Part shown: piece by piece, positions 1 through 8,450 of the stretch
How the letters are laid out: every line of letters starts with the position of its first letter
Numbering within the stretch: the first letter of the stretch is position 1
Source: Enterococcus mediterraneensis
GTDB lineage: Bacteria; Bacillota; Bacilli; Lactobacillales; Enterococcaceae
Reading direction: 5' to 3'
DNA length: 64,000 nt
NCBI RefSeq assembly: GCF_900604485.1
Contig: NZ_UWOP01000001.1
Coordinates: 1,630,369 to 1,694,368 of the forward strand
Notes under the pieces: generated by a model
The model's database searches: none
What the model was told of the DNA's origin: nothing
Seen by the model: only the letters and a program-made list of their open reading frames with translations
Translations under genes and position numbers: made by a program

Positions 1-1052
1 TGCGGATGGGTAAAAGAATGGTTCGCTATCTCATGTCCTTCCGTATGGACACGCTGAACGATCTTTGGATTGGCGGCTGCATTTTTACCCAACATAAAGA
101 AAGTCGCCTTCACATTTTTTTCTTTTAGAATATCTAATACTTGCGGTGTAGTAGCTGGATTAGGTCCATCGTCAAAAGTCAGCGCTATATATTTTTTCCC
201 TTTCGCTAATGGCGAGGGGGCATCTTTTAAAGCGGCAGGATCTACCAGTGCAGTATTGATATCTGCTGTGATATCTTGATAATCCAATGCGATTTTTGAA
301 ACACCGGTATCGTTTTTAGGAAGTTCGATCGTCAAATGCTCTGGCGAGTAAGATATCTTACTATCAAAACTGATCCTTGGCATTGTTAGGACTTTGTCGA
401 TCATGGCTTCTTTGTCTTTTGCTTCATGTAAAATCTTTTGTTGGATCACCTGTTGGACGCCCAATAATTCCGCCTCAGAGGAAATGATGTCTTTGACTGT
501 TACTGGTTTGCCAGTTTCGTGGGAGATATAGATAGGCGCTGCTTTCATTCTTTTTTTCTTTACGAATGTTTGTTTTTCTGTATTCCATTTATAGTGATCA
601 GAGATGACTTGATACGTGTCTAATTCAGCTGTTAAGCTTTGTGTGCTGACTTGACTGACAAGTACCGCCATTTCATCTTTCTTCACCTGTTTTTTGTTTT
701 TCTCAGTAACGTTATGGAGCAGGTTATTTATATCTTTGATGGGCACTTGATTTTTTTGAGGGGTGTAGACGACGACTTTCAAGTTATCATTTCCGGTAAC
801 AGATTTTTTTTCGGTTAATCCTTTTTGTTCGTGGTCTTCTTGGATCTTAGACAATAGTTTTTTAGTATCAGCTGAAAAACGTTCTTTAGCTAAAGTCTCT
901 TGATGTTTTATTGAAAAAATCAAGTAGCCGCCGCTGATTACCAAAAGTACAAACAGAACTCTAAATAAGAGAAATAAATTTTTTTGATTTTTTTGCTTAC
1001 CTTGTTGTTCATTATGGCGTTGAGTACGCGTTGTATATTGTTCATTATTCAT
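1..1052 (-). CDS. Polysaccharide deacetylase (NodB fold), PgdA-like, C-terminus cut by window edge
   Basis: About 350 residues are visible before the reading frame runs off the left edge. The N-terminus is short and polar, followed by one membrane segment at about residues 27-46, so the enzyme should be an anchored extracellular protein. A long linker region follows. The catalytic domain then begins with TFDDGPNP (about residue 290), the first NodB metal motif, and the frame leaves the window at HSFTH (about residue 345), the H-x3-H metal motif. The family removes acetyl groups from peptidoglycan GlcNAc or other cell-wall glycans, which often raises lysozyme resistance. The start at 1052 is preceded by GGAGGT about 11 bases upstream. 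The exact substrate cannot be told, and the rest of the catalytic domain is outside the window. Confidence 0.88.
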   Translation of the reverse strand, partial: MNNEQYTTRTQRHNEQQGKQKNQKNLFLLFRVLFVLLVISGGYLIFSIKHQETLAKERFSADTKKLLSKIQEDHEQKGLTEKKSVTGNDNLKVVVYTPQKNQVPIKDINNLLHNVTEKNKKQVKKDEMAVLVSQVSTQSLTAELDTYQVISDHYKWNTEKQTFVKKKRMKAAPIYISHETGKPVTVKDIISSEAELLGVQQVIQQKILHEAKDKEAMIDKVLTMPRISFDSKISYSPEHLTIELPKNDTGVSKIALDYQDITADINTALVDPAALKDAPSPLAKGKKYIALTFDDGPNPATTPQVLDILKEKNVKATFFMLGKNAAANPKIVQRVHTEGHEIANHSFTHP

Positions 1053-1159
1053 GAAACCAACTAACCTCCGTTAATGCAGTAAATATTGTCATATGTTTCC
1101 TTTTTATAACTTTCTATCATTTATTTTGCTGTATACCTCGTTTAGGTATTATGGAAATT

Positions 1160-1175
1160 GATAACGACCGTTATC
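1160..1175. promoter_or_regulatory. Perfect palindrome, candidate operator of the deacetylase gene
   Basis: GATAACGACCGTTATC is a perfect 7-2-7 inverted repeat about 110 bases upstream of the deacetylase start. The surrounding 1053-1478 stretch is very AT-rich with no convincing gene. A repressor or activator site is an inference. Confidence 0.4.
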
Positions 1176-1478
1176 TGGATGATATGTTTAACAGTATCCA
1201 CCTTAACAAAAATAATCAAAAATATCACTTCAATCATATCTTATTAATCAATGTTTTAAATTTGAAAAAATATCGTAATTTAGTAATAGTCAATAAAATG
1301 AGAGAAATATATGATATAAAGCTGTAATTGTTATATTCAATAATCTGATTGGTACGAATATGACACTCTATACACAGTTTTTCTTTTAGTATATTTAATA
1401 TAAAACGTTATTTTTATTGTGTTGATTTTCATGAAGGGACAATATATTCTTTCTTATAATTTGATTATAAAAAACAAT

Positions 1479-1539
1479 AAAAACTATCTGAACAGTAGCC
1501 GGATCCATTTTATGATCCATTACTGTTCAGATAGTTTTT
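1479..1539. terminator. Long hairpin terminator after the PadR-partner membrane gene
   Basis: The 19-base arms (AAAAACTATCTGAACAGTA and its exact complement) are flanked by A and T runs on either side, so the hairpin can work on both strands. A second short GGATC/GATCC stem sits inside the loop. It lies just downstream of the minus-strand gene ending at 1592. Confidence 0.85.
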
Positions 1540-1591
1540 ACTAATCTTATTGTTTATTCGTTATCGATACGTTATCTCGGAAGAACTTTAA

Positions 1592-2209
1592 TCAGCGATT
1601 TTCTTTGCGGATCAAAATCTTATTCAATAGATGATACATGGCAAAAGAAAGCCAGAAGCCGACACCGTAACAAGCAAACATGATTTCTAATACGACAGCT
1701 GCCGCTGACTCTAATACAGGAAAAATCGTTTTCAATCCCCAAACCACAATACTGAACAAAAGCATCATTGCGCCTAAGAGAACAAGATATTTATGATTAT
1801 GCAGATAAAAAAGCGAATGGTTTTCCGGCAGTTCGCTGGATTTGAATTGTTGGACGATCTGCTGGATGGCTTGTTGCTGATCTGCTCCTTGATCGATCTG
1901 ATCTTGGACATAATCGTCCATCATTTGCTGTATTTCGATCTTCTCATCTTTTGGCAGTGTCAGATCCTTTACAAAATCTTTTGTGGAAGAATAATTTTTA
2001 TATAAAGGATTGATCCGCAAATGATCGATATAATTCAGGATAGCCCACAGTGCCGCTGCTAAAATAGCCGCCGTATAGCCCAACACAAAAATCGTTTCTG
2101 TTTCTGAAGGCACCATTAAGATATCTAATAAATATGACGTGAAAAACAAAAGCATGGAAAGCAGTAGTGTGGTTTTATAGCTTATTTGTTTGATAGAGAG
2201 TCGATTCAT
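1592..2209 (-). CDS. Membrane protein partnered with PadR regulator
   Basis: This is a 205-residue protein. Two membrane segments lie near the N-terminus (about 13-55), then a charged helical stretch rich in Q and D (about 85-125, resembling the HAAS/DUF1700-type domains found next to PadR genes), then two or three further membrane segments. I chose ATG 2209 because AGGTG lies right before it and the upstream alternative would overlap the PadR gene. The PadR gene ends 10 bases upstream, so the two are almost certainly cotranscribed. PadR-partner membrane proteins commonly modulate envelope stress or drug responses, but the function here is unknown. Confidence 0.7.
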   Translation of the reverse strand: MNRLSIKQISYKTTLLLSMLLFFTSYLLDILMVPSETETIFVLGYTAAILAAALWAILNYIDHLRINPLYKNYSSTKDFVKDLTLPKDEKIEIQQMMDDYVQDQIDQGADQQQAIQQIVQQFKSSELPENHSLFYLHNHKYLVLLGAMMLLFSIVVWGLKTIFPVLESAAAVVLEIMFACYGVGFWLSFAMYHLLNKILIRKENR

Positions 2210-2219
2210 TTCTTGCACC

Positions 2220-2534
2220 TCATAAAAATTTTTGGACAACAGCACTTAAAAGCTGGAAGTCTTTTTTCATTTCCTGCAATTGGAGGCTTCCTTGCTGGGT
2301 GATATGATAATATTTTCGTTTTCCGCCATGAGTTTCTTTTCCCCAATAGCTTTCGACATATTCCTGTTTTTCTAATCTTTTCAGTGCCAAATACAGTGTT
2401 GCTTCCTGGATCTCAAAATTATGATCAGATTTTTCGGTAATGATCTTTGAAATATGATAGCCGTAGCTGTCCTGTTCCTTTAAAACAGACAAAATCAATA
2501 GATCGATGGTCCCCTTTAACATCTCTTTGTTCAT
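2220..2534 (-). CDS. PadR-family transcriptional regulator
   Basis: A 104-residue protein typical of small PadR regulators (subfamily 1/2 size). It has a winged helix with the family pattern L-x-L-x-V-L-K-E-Q-D-S-Y-G-Y near residues 12-27, then E-A-T-L-Y-L-A-L-K-R-L-E (recognition helix, about 43-55) and a wing containing GGKRKYYHIT (about 70-79). It is cotranscribed with the membrane protein downstream. PadR proteins usually repress their own operon and respond to phenolics, drugs or envelope stress. The ligand cannot be inferred. Confidence 0.9.
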   Translation of the reverse strand: MNKEMLKGTIDLLILSVLKEQDSYGYHISKIITEKSDHNFEIQEATLYLALKRLEKQEYVESYWGKETHGGKRKYYHITQQGSLQLQEMKKDFQLLSAVVQKFL

Positions 2535-2617
2535 AGATATACTCCTGCCTTGATTAGTGGATCTCCTCCATTCATATTACAAGAGAACCCGGCGGATTGC
2601 TAATAAAAATTAGCCGA

Positions 2618-3319
2618 TCAGAGACGGCTTTTTTTGAAAACATATTTTTGGAACCAAGAGGCACTCAAAGCGTACATGCACATTGCTGAAAGTACCCAGA
2701 AAAGACCAAAGGCTACGCCGCCAAGAAGATCCGCAAGATGGTGGGCGCTGAAATAGATTCTGGATGCTAAGATCCCGATCCAGATGGCGACAGTTAAAAC
2801 CATCAGCAGATTTCTGGCTGCTGTCTGTTGGATTTTAGGCAGAAAAACGAGACATATTACTGAAAAGAACAATGTGCTGCCTACTGCGTGCCCGCTGGGA
2901 AAAGAAAAGCCGTCATCGATCGGCAAGTGCCCCATGGGACGGGTCCTATGAAATGCAAATTTCATCAGTGTACCAATGACTCCACCAGTAGCGACAACAC
3001 CTAAAAACCAAAATGCTAAAAAATTATACTTTTTAAGAAAAAGCACCAATGAAAATAAAACAGTTAAGATAACTATCGGTGTCGCATCACCGTAAGTCGC
3101 AAAAAAAGTCATCACGTCATTCAATAAACCGTGGTTATAGTTCATTGCCGGAGTTCCGATCAGTTGCTGGAAAAACACTGTGATCTTTTGTTCTGTGCGG
3201 AGCAGTGGTAGAAAATGAATATGCACCATCAAGCAAGTAGCAGATAAAACAATCAACGAACCTAAAGCATAGATAGGGTAAGTTGATTTGAAAGGAATAA
3301 AAGAATTGTTTTTTCTCAT
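2618..3319 (-). CDS. PAP2-family membrane phosphatase (PgpB/undecaprenyl-PP phosphatase type)
   Basis: 233 residues with about six membrane helices. All three phosphatase signatures of the PAP2 family are present: K120...RP128, PSGH(A) at 141-145 and SR186...H193xxxD197. The family dephosphorylates lipid phosphates at the outer face of the membrane, for example undecaprenyl pyrophosphate (recycling the wall-synthesis carrier) or phosphatidylglycerol phosphate. The gene stands alone, divergent from the channel gene at 3482. The precise lipid substrate is not determined by sequence. Confidence 0.92.
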   Translation of the reverse strand: MRKNNSFIPFKSTYPIYALGSLIVLSATCLMVHIHFLPLLRTEQKITVFFQQLIGTPAMNYNHGLLNDVMTFFATYGDATPIVILTVLFSLVLFLKKYNFLAFWFLGVVATGGVIGTLMKFAFHRTRPMGHLPIDDGFSFPSGHAVGSTLFFSVICLVFLPKIQQTAARNLLMVLTVAIWIGILASRIYFSAHHLADLLGGVAFGLFWVLSAMCMYALSASWFQKYVFKKSRL

Positions 3320-3337
3320 TATAACGACCTCGCATTT

Positions 3338-3383
3338 TACTTTATAATATTAAGTACTTAACTACTAAATAATATAAAGTAAT
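3338..3383. promoter_or_regulatory. AT-rich inverted repeat in divergent promoter region
   Basis: TTACTTTATAATATTA (3338-3353) faces TAATATAAAGTAA (3371-3383) with a single unpaired base, and an AAGTACTT palindrome sits between them. It lies upstream of the PAP2 gene, between it and the divergent channel gene. It could be a regulator site or overlapping -10 elements. Confidence 0.4.
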
Positions 3384-3481
3384 GTACTGAATAATACAAG
3401 GTAATTTTCTCTTAAGATACAAATAGTTGCCAACGTCAATTTTTTGTTTGATAATGCCAGTAAATAAAAGGGAGGATAAAA

Positions 3482-4039
3482 ATGACAAAAACACGTTTAG
3501 AAACCATTACTGATGGTGTGACGGCAATTATTCTCACTCTGCTGATCTTGGAATTGAAGACGCCAAACACTACTAATTTACAGGCTTTATTGGAGCTGAA
3601 GGAAACTTTCTTGGCTTATGTGGTAAGTTTTATTTATATCGTGATCATTTGGAATGCTCATCATTATTTATTTAGTAAATTGAAACGAGTGAATTCCAAG
3701 ATCATTTGGACGAATTTTTTCTGGATCTTTTGGCTTTCGTTGTGTCCGTTTGCGACAAGCTGGGTCAGTCGTGACTTTTCAGCGTTTTGGCCGGAATTTA
3801 TCTATGCCATCGTGTTTGCGATGTGGACGGTCTCGTTTGCCATGATCGGCTATGCGATAGACAAAAATGAACCGGAAACAAATGAGGCTCCCCCAAGAGA
3901 TCCACGCCATCGTATTTCTATTATCATTAATGTACTCCTTTTGCTGATGGTCCCATTATTTCCGCCGATTGCCATGATCGGTCGCGGGATCGTGGCATTA
4001 TTTTGGGTGATACCGGAAAAAATGTTCGTTAGAAACTGA
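3482..4039 (+). CDS. TMEM175-like (DUF1211) potassium-channel-family membrane protein
   Basis: 185 residues with about five or six membrane helices. The N-terminus RLETITDGVTAI (residues 5-16) matches the R-x3-(F)-S/T-D-G-V-x-A-I signature of the DUF1211/TMEM175 family, whose bacterial members form potassium-permeable channels as tetramers. The phenylalanine of the usual FSDG is Ile here. It is preceded by GGGAGGATAAAA and ends at a bidirectional terminator. It stands alone, so no pathway is suggested by neighbours. Confidence 0.85.
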   Translation: MTKTRLETITDGVTAIILTLLILELKTPNTTNLQALLELKETFLAYVVSFIYIVIIWNAHHYLFSKLKRVNSKIIWTNFFWIFWLSLCPFATSWVSRDFSAFWPEFIYAIVFAMWTVSFAMIGYAIDKNEPETNEAPPRDPRHRISIIINVLLLLMVPLFPPIAMIGRGIVALFWVIPEKMFVRN

Positions 4040-4103
4040 TCGCTTTTTTTTAGAAAAAGTGGAGAAAAGCTGATAGTAAAAACAAGCACAAGCTGGAAAA
4101 AGC

Positions 4104-4149
4104 AAAAACTCTGAACATTCGCTGAAAGAAGCCGATGTTCAGAGTTTTT
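4104..4149. terminator. Bidirectional terminator between convergent genes
   Basis: AAAAACTCTGAACAT pairs exactly with ATGTTCAGAGTTTTT, giving A-rich and T-rich flanks on both strands. It serves the channel gene (plus strand) and the exporter permease (minus strand). Confidence 0.9.
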
Positions 4150-4172
4150 ATATTGATTTTTACAAATATTTT

Positions 4173-5789
4173 TTACGCACCTTCGACCATATCTCGGCGT
4201 TTGTACCCAATATAACCGAAGATGATCAGCACAATACTAATGATAGTGATCGTGATAAAGGTCGGCAAATCAAATTTTTCCATCGGCATATGAGGAGGCC
4301 AGCTTTGGATCGCTGTTTTAGCAAACCAGTCAGGCAGATCCAAGATACCGCCGAAATAATTCAACATGAAAGAGTAAGCCAGATACGCGTAAACCAATTT
4401 TCCTAATTTAGGTACCCAACCTAATGCTACGGCAGCTAACCCAATAAAGAATAAAACAATTGGGAAGAGATTATAACCTGCTGCCAAAAAGTCTTGCAGA
4501 TTCATCGCGGAATCATTGCTCATGACTGAAAGAGCGGAAGCACCCAAACTTCCGGCACTTAGAAGAACACTTAATAGTCCTGCAACAATTGCTAACGTGA
4601 TGGTGGTCCAATAAAGTTTTCCCCGAGTCACTTTCGTTGCGTATAGTTGGCTTAGATGCAAACGTACTTCTTCTGCAAACAGCTTGTTGACGATCGCGAT
4701 AGGCAAAATCGCTGACAATCCGATCATCACTATCATGATCGTGCTGGTGAATGATGCTTCGATGGAGACGCCGGAAGCAGTGAACATGTGTTTTACAAGG
4801 TCATTGCTTTCAAGAAATGACTGCATATCCCCATAGATCGAACCATAAGCGGCACCCATCACCACAAATGCAATCATCCAGCTGACAGCAACGCCGCGGT
4901 TGATTCTGAGAAACAGGCCAGGAACAGAAAGCAATGATTTTTTCGCAGTAGCTCGACCGTTGCGTTCCGGCAGATAACCGCCACCCATATCTCGGCTTTC
5001 TTCAAGGACAAACGCTGCGATCGTTAATACGAAACTAAAAATCACACCATATACGATCGGCAGCCAATCATTGGTGGTAAAAGGATAGGTCAGATAGACC
5101 CAACTTAAAGGATTGATCCGTGATAGATCCAGATTTGAAATATCTGTACCGGCACGGATGATATACAGCAATCCGATGATCGCTAAAGACGAACCGGTAG
5201 CACCGGAAGAGATCGGCATGATCTGCGCCATTACTAAAGCGATCACGGCACCGAGTATTCCCGCCAAAGCAACCGAACTGGCGAATAAAATCGAGCCTTC
5301 CACCGTAACAGTAGCAACGTTGAAACCAATCATAAGACCTGCGATCACAACAGCTGATGCCAAATTGATCAAGATGGTTTCTATTAAGACCGCCAATGAA
5401 TTTGCTTGACGGCCAACCCGAAACGAACGAATCAATTCTGTCAGTCCCAGATCTTCTTCTTTACGGGTATGACCGACGACGTGGAGAATGGATAGGATCA
5501 TTGCGAACAATCCGCAAAAAAGCAGCATCTCATGAGCGTACATCGCTCCTACTGTATAATCAGCACCGTTAGTAATAGGAGTAGGGCCTACCATCGATAT
5601 CATTGCGGGATTTTGCATTGTTTCAAACATTCCTGCTGCTCCTTGGCCTTTAGCGATCTCTTCAAAAGCGGGGATGAAGGCGCCAGAGAACAAGCCAACT
5701 CCTAAAATCCAAAAAATAATCTTCTTCCAATCGCGTTTTAGATATTGTGCAAAAAGCACATTCCAACGCGCAAACTTTTCATTCATCAT
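4173..5789 (-). CDS. ABC-2 type exporter permease, TnrB3/COG3559-like (polyketide antibiotic exporter type)
   Basis: 538 residues with about 12 membrane helices arranged as two similar six-helix halves. The protein resembles the large fused permeases of antibiotic exporters, including those for polyketide ionophores such as tetronasin. It starts at ATG 5789 with GGAGGAAC upstream, 19 bases after the ATPase gene, so the two form one operon. With the ATPase it should make a complete exporter in the membrane. The substrate is not identifiable. A drug or ionophore is the usual guess for this family, and the divergent TetR gene supports induction by a small molecule. Confidence 0.82.
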   Translation of the reverse strand: MMNEKFARWNVLFAQYLKRDWKKIIFWILGVGLFSGAFIPAFEEIAKGQGAAGMFETMQNPAMISMVGPTPITNGADYTVGAMYAHEMLLFCGLFAMILSILHVVGHTRKEEDLGLTELIRSFRVGRQANSLAVLIETILINLASAVVIAGLMIGFNVATVTVEGSILFASSVALAGILGAVIALVMAQIMPISSGATGSSLAIIGLLYIIRAGTDISNLDLSRINPLSWVYLTYPFTTNDWLPIVYGVIFSFVLTIAAFVLEESRDMGGGYLPERNGRATAKKSLLSVPGLFLRINRGVAVSWMIAFVVMGAAYGSIYGDMQSFLESNDLVKHMFTASGVSIEASFTSTIMIVMIGLSAILPIAIVNKLFAEEVRLHLSQLYATKVTRGKLYWTTITLAIVAGLLSVLLSAGSLGASALSVMSNDSAMNLQDFLAAGYNLFPIVLFFIGLAAVALGWVPKLGKLVYAYLAYSFMLNYFGGILDLPDWFAKTAIQSWPPHMPMEKFDLPTFITITIISIVLIIFGYIGYKRRDMVEGA

Positions 5790-5808
5790 AGTTCCTCCAT
5801 TTCAACGC

Positions 5809-6690
5809 TTACGCTTCATAGTGTCGCATGAACAGGTCTTCAAGCGTTGGCGGCACTGACTCAAATTTTGTGATATCCAATTTGGTAGCGGCACTCAAAA
5901 TCGCATTGATCTGTTGGTTATCCGCAGAAAATTTTGCTTGATTGTCTTTTTGAACGAAGTCATAAACTCCTGGAAGATCAGCCAGTGTAGAAACATCGCC
6001 GACCGTTTCCAAAGTGATCGTCGAGCGTGTCAAATGGCGCAATTCGTCAAGTGTTCCGGTTTCCACAACTTTTCCTTTTCGGATAATGACGACTTTATCT
6101 GCCAATCGTTCGACTTCACTTAAAATGTGGGAAGACAATAAGATCGCTTTGCCGGCATTTTTGATTTTTTCCACTTCATCTTGGAAAACAGCTTCCATCA
6201 AAGGATCGAGTCCGGAAGTAGGTTCGTCAAAAATATAAAGATCCGAATCAACGGACAATGCCGCGATCAAACCGACTTTTTGCCGGTTCCCTTTTGAATA
6301 ACTTTTGGCTTTTTTCTTAGGATCCAGTTCAAACCGTTTGATCAAATAATCCCGCTTGGTTTTATCGCCGCCGCCATGAAGTTTAATGAACAGATCGATG
6401 ATCTCGCCGCCGGTCAAACTGCCCCACAATGCCACATCACCGGGAACGTAAGAAATTCTTTTGTGGATCTCAAGACTGTCTTTCCAGACATCTTTGCCAA
6501 AAATCTCTGCATTGCCGGAATCGCTTTTGATGATCCCCAGCAGTGTCCGGATCGTAGTTGATTTTCCTGCGCCGTTGGGACCGATGAAACCAACAACCTC
6601 ACCAGCTTCTACTGTAAAAGAAACATTCGTCAATGCAGGAGATTTGCCGAATTTTTTTTGCAGTCTTTGTACATTTACAATTTTTGTCAT
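5809..6690 (-). CDS. ABC exporter ATP-binding protein
   Basis: 293 residues. Walker A is GPNGAGKST (37-45), the signature region is SKGNRQKV (132-139), and Walker B is LYIFDEP (151-157) followed by TSGLDP; the H-switch is LSSHILSEVERL. The C-terminal extension of about 70 residues is typical of drug-export ATPases. It supplies energy for the permease encoded immediately downstream. The signature is SKGNRQK rather than the classic LSGGQ, as is common in this ABC-2 subfamily. It is probably controlled by the divergent TetR protein. Confidence 0.92.
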   Translation of the reverse strand: MTKIVNVQRLQKKFGKSPALTNVSFTVEAGEVVGFIGPNGAGKSTTIRTLLGIIKSDSGNAEIFGKDVWKDSLEIHKRISYVPGDVALWGSLTGGEIIDLFIKLHGGGDKTKRDYLIKRFELDPKKKAKSYSKGNRQKVGLIAALSVDSDLYIFDEPTSGLDPLMEAVFQDEVEKIKNAGKAILLSSHILSEVERLADKVVIIRKGKVVETGTLDELRHLTRSTITLETVGDVSTLADLPGVYDFVQKDNQAKFSADNQQINAILSAATKLDITKFESVPPTLEDLFMRHYEA

Positions 6691-6991
6691 GATTTATAAC
6701 TCCTTTGTATCTAGACTTATAACGTGCTTTCCAGTTTATTCAAAGAAAGAGAATACATTACATAAAAAAGTATGAAATAGTCTTCTGTTTTCTTTGTTTT
6801 AAACCAAAGTTCATTTACAGGTATATAATATTCTTTTTCTATTTTTAAGTCAACGAAATACATCAAGAATTTAAAACTAATTTTCGGTTGATAGTTTATA
6901 ATATTTTATATATAATAAGTAAATAAAAGTTATAAACTATTTTTATATCTATATTCTTTTTATTCGTATGTATTAGAAAGTTGGAGAAAAA
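6691..6991. promoter_or_regulatory. Divergent promoter region of exporter operon and tetR, with inverted repeat
   Basis: The 301-base region between the divergent genes is very AT-rich. An exact 11-base inverted repeat, ATAGTTTATAA (6891-6901) and TTATAAACTAT (6930-6940), lies upstream of the tetR gene. It is a reasonable candidate for the TetR operator or a leader hairpin. No other gene is seen here. Confidence 0.5.
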
Positions 6992-7600
6992 ATGAATGGT
7001 TTTGAAAAAAGAGCGGAAGAAAAGAAACAGCAGGTACTTGACGCAGCATTTACATTGATGAATTCAGATACTGGGGTGGAAAAGGTCACCATCGAAGAAA
7101 TTGTAAAGCAGTCCAATGTCTCTAAAGCAACGATTTTTAAATATTTCGGCAGCAAAGAAAACCTGATCGGTGAAGTATTCAAGAGATTTTTGAATGAAAT
7201 GGGAGATTCTGCTAAAAAGATCATGGCAGAAGAGCGGCCTTTTGAAGAAACGATCATTGCCATGAGTAAAAACAAGATCCGTTTTATGGAGAAGGTGAAC
7301 AAACAGTTTTATTTGGATATGATGGCGTATGTTACTCATAAAAAAAATGATGAGCTGGCCACGTTGATGGAAGTCTACAGTAAAGAAAGTTTCACTATAA
7401 TGCTGGATATATTCCACCGAGGCCGTAAAGAAGGCAAGGTAGCATTGAAATATTCCGATGAATTTTTGATGCTGTACTTTGAAGCAATCGTTGAAGGAAT
7501 CTCGAAACCTCATATCTATGAAAGATTGATGCCCTACACAGAAGAATGGACTGAGATGATCATCAAAGGAATCGCTCCAGATAAAAAAGAAGATCAGTAA
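6992..7600 (+). CDS. TetR/AcrR-family transcriptional regulator
   Basis: 202 residues. The N-terminal HTH is clear: TIEEIVKQSNVSKATIFKYFGSKENLI at about residues 28-54 is the canonical TetR DNA-binding unit (helix, turn, KATIFKYFxSKE). The C-terminal ligand domain is not conserved. It stands divergent from the ABC exporter genes, so it probably represses them and is released by the exported compound. The start at 6992 follows GTTGGAGAAAAA. It ends at a bidirectional-looking terminator. Confidence 0.92.
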   Translation: MNGFEKRAEEKKQQVLDAAFTLMNSDTGVEKVTIEEIVKQSNVSKATIFKYFGSKENLIGEVFKRFLNEMGDSAKKIMAEERPFEETIIAMSKNKIRFMEKVNKQFYLDMMAYVTHKKNDELATLMEVYSKESFTIMLDIFHRGRKEGKVALKYSDEFLMLYFEAIVEGISKPHIYERLMPYTEEWTEMIIKGIAPDKKEDQ

Positions 7601-7604
7601 ATAC

Positions 7605-7659
7605 AAAAAGGATAAAACAGACTCTTTACTGGACAATAAGAGCATGTTTTATCCTTTTT
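7605..7659 (+). terminator. Terminator after tetR gene
   Basis: AAAAAGGATAAAACA pairs exactly with TGTTTTATCCTTTTT across a 25-base loop. The T-rich end follows the tetR stop, and the A-rich left arm could also stop minus-strand transcription of the 56-residue gene. Confidence 0.85.
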
Positions 7660-7689
7660 GATATTGCTGCGGGATTAGAATCAGTCTAC

Positions 7690-7860
7690 TCAACATCGTT
7701 TTTCTGCTGATTCGATTCGCTTGATCCGGCCGCCGATCCGTCGCGCGAATTGTTCTGATTGTTTTCTATCAGTAAAAACCATCAGCTTTTCCGGCGACTT
7801 GTCACGGGTCCGGTGTCCATCTTTAGCGATGTAACCATGTAATACTTTGACAGCGTACAT
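7690..7860 (-). CDS. Small basic protein of 56 residues, unknown function
   Basis: The frame runs ATG 7860 to TGA 7690 and starts MYAVKVLHGYIAKDGHR. A strong ribosome site, GGAGGAGATCGC, lies directly before the ATG, which argues that it is a real gene although very short. It is rich in Arg and Lys and ends in RCstop. I do not recognise the family with certainty. The length and pattern resemble small conserved hypothetical proteins of enterococci. It lies between the tetR terminator and the thioesterase gene on the same strand, so it could be read from the thioesterase promoter. Confidence 0.6.
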   Translation of the reverse strand: MYAVKVLHGYIAKDGHRTRDKSPEKLMVFTDRKQSEQFARRIGGRIKRIESAEKRC

Positions 7861-7944
7861 GCGATCTCCTCCTTTTTCATAGATTAATTCATACTATAAA
7901 AAAAGAGGGAGGATTGCAAGTTATTTGGCTGAATATTCAGAAAA

Positions 7945-8379
7945 TTACTCAATCTTCAACAAGTAATAGTCCTGAAAGATCTGATGAAACGCCGGCTGCG
8001 TTTTTTGCAGACGAACCAAGCGGCCGCTATCTTTTTTCAAAAAACAATGCTGGCTGGTTCCGACTGTCAGCAGTTCATTGGACGAACTGTCATGGATCTC
8101 GTAACGAAAGTCAAGGCGTGTCCCGGTATAATTGTCTACAAAGATATCGATACGGACAGTGTCGCCGTATCGGATCATTTGTTTATATTCACAACTGACT
8201 GCTAATACAGGAACGATGAGCCCTGCGTTTTCTAGTTGGTGATAGGGCAGATTCAGAAATTCCAGTAATGCGACCCGGGCTTCTTCAAACCAGCGGATAT
8301 AATTTGAATGATGGATGATCCCCATTTGATCGGTTTCATAATAATGAGGTTGGCGTTGATAGCCATGATAAAGTTCCAC
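7945..8379 (-). CDS. Acyl-CoA thioesterase, 4HBT/YbgC hot-dog fold
   Basis: 144 residues from a GTG start at 8379. The motif YYETDQMGIIHHSNYIRW (about residues 12-29) is the hallmark of the 4-hydroxybenzoyl-CoA/YbgC thioesterases, with the catalytic Asp in ETDQMG. GTG 8379 is preferred over the TTG at 8403 because AAAGGAG lies 8 bases before it and a TATACT -10-like box sits immediately upstream of the TTG. The likely role is hydrolysis of short or medium acyl-CoA or acyl-ACP. Its promoter overlaps the terminator of the upstream aldo/keto reductase gene. Confidence 0.88.
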   Translation of the reverse strand: MELYHGYQRQPHYYETDQMGIIHHSNYIRWFEEARVALLEFLNLPYHQLENAGLIVPVLAVSCEYKQMIRYGDTVRIDIFVDNYTGTRLDFRYEIHDSSSNELLTVGTSQHCFLKKDSGRLVRLQKTQPAFHQIFQDYYLLKIE

Positions 8380-8410
8380 GTATTTTGCTCCTTTTTGTCC
8401 CAAGTATACA

Positions 8411-8446
8411 ATAAGAAAGCAAAACCCTCTAGTCTTGCTTTCTTAT
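8411..8446 (-). terminator. Terminator after aldo/keto reductase gene
   Basis: ATAAGAAAGCAA (8411-8422) pairs exactly with TTGCTTTCTTAT (8435-8446), just past the stop of the minus-strand gene at 8451. The T-rich side lies within the stem. The -10 region of the next gene falls inside or next to it. Confidence 0.65.
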
Positions 8447-8450
8447 CCGT

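Noticed and set aside
7064-7645. 193-residue minus-strand frame opposite the tetR gene
   Set aside because: It is antisense to a clear TetR protein and has no domain; no ribosome site is seen.
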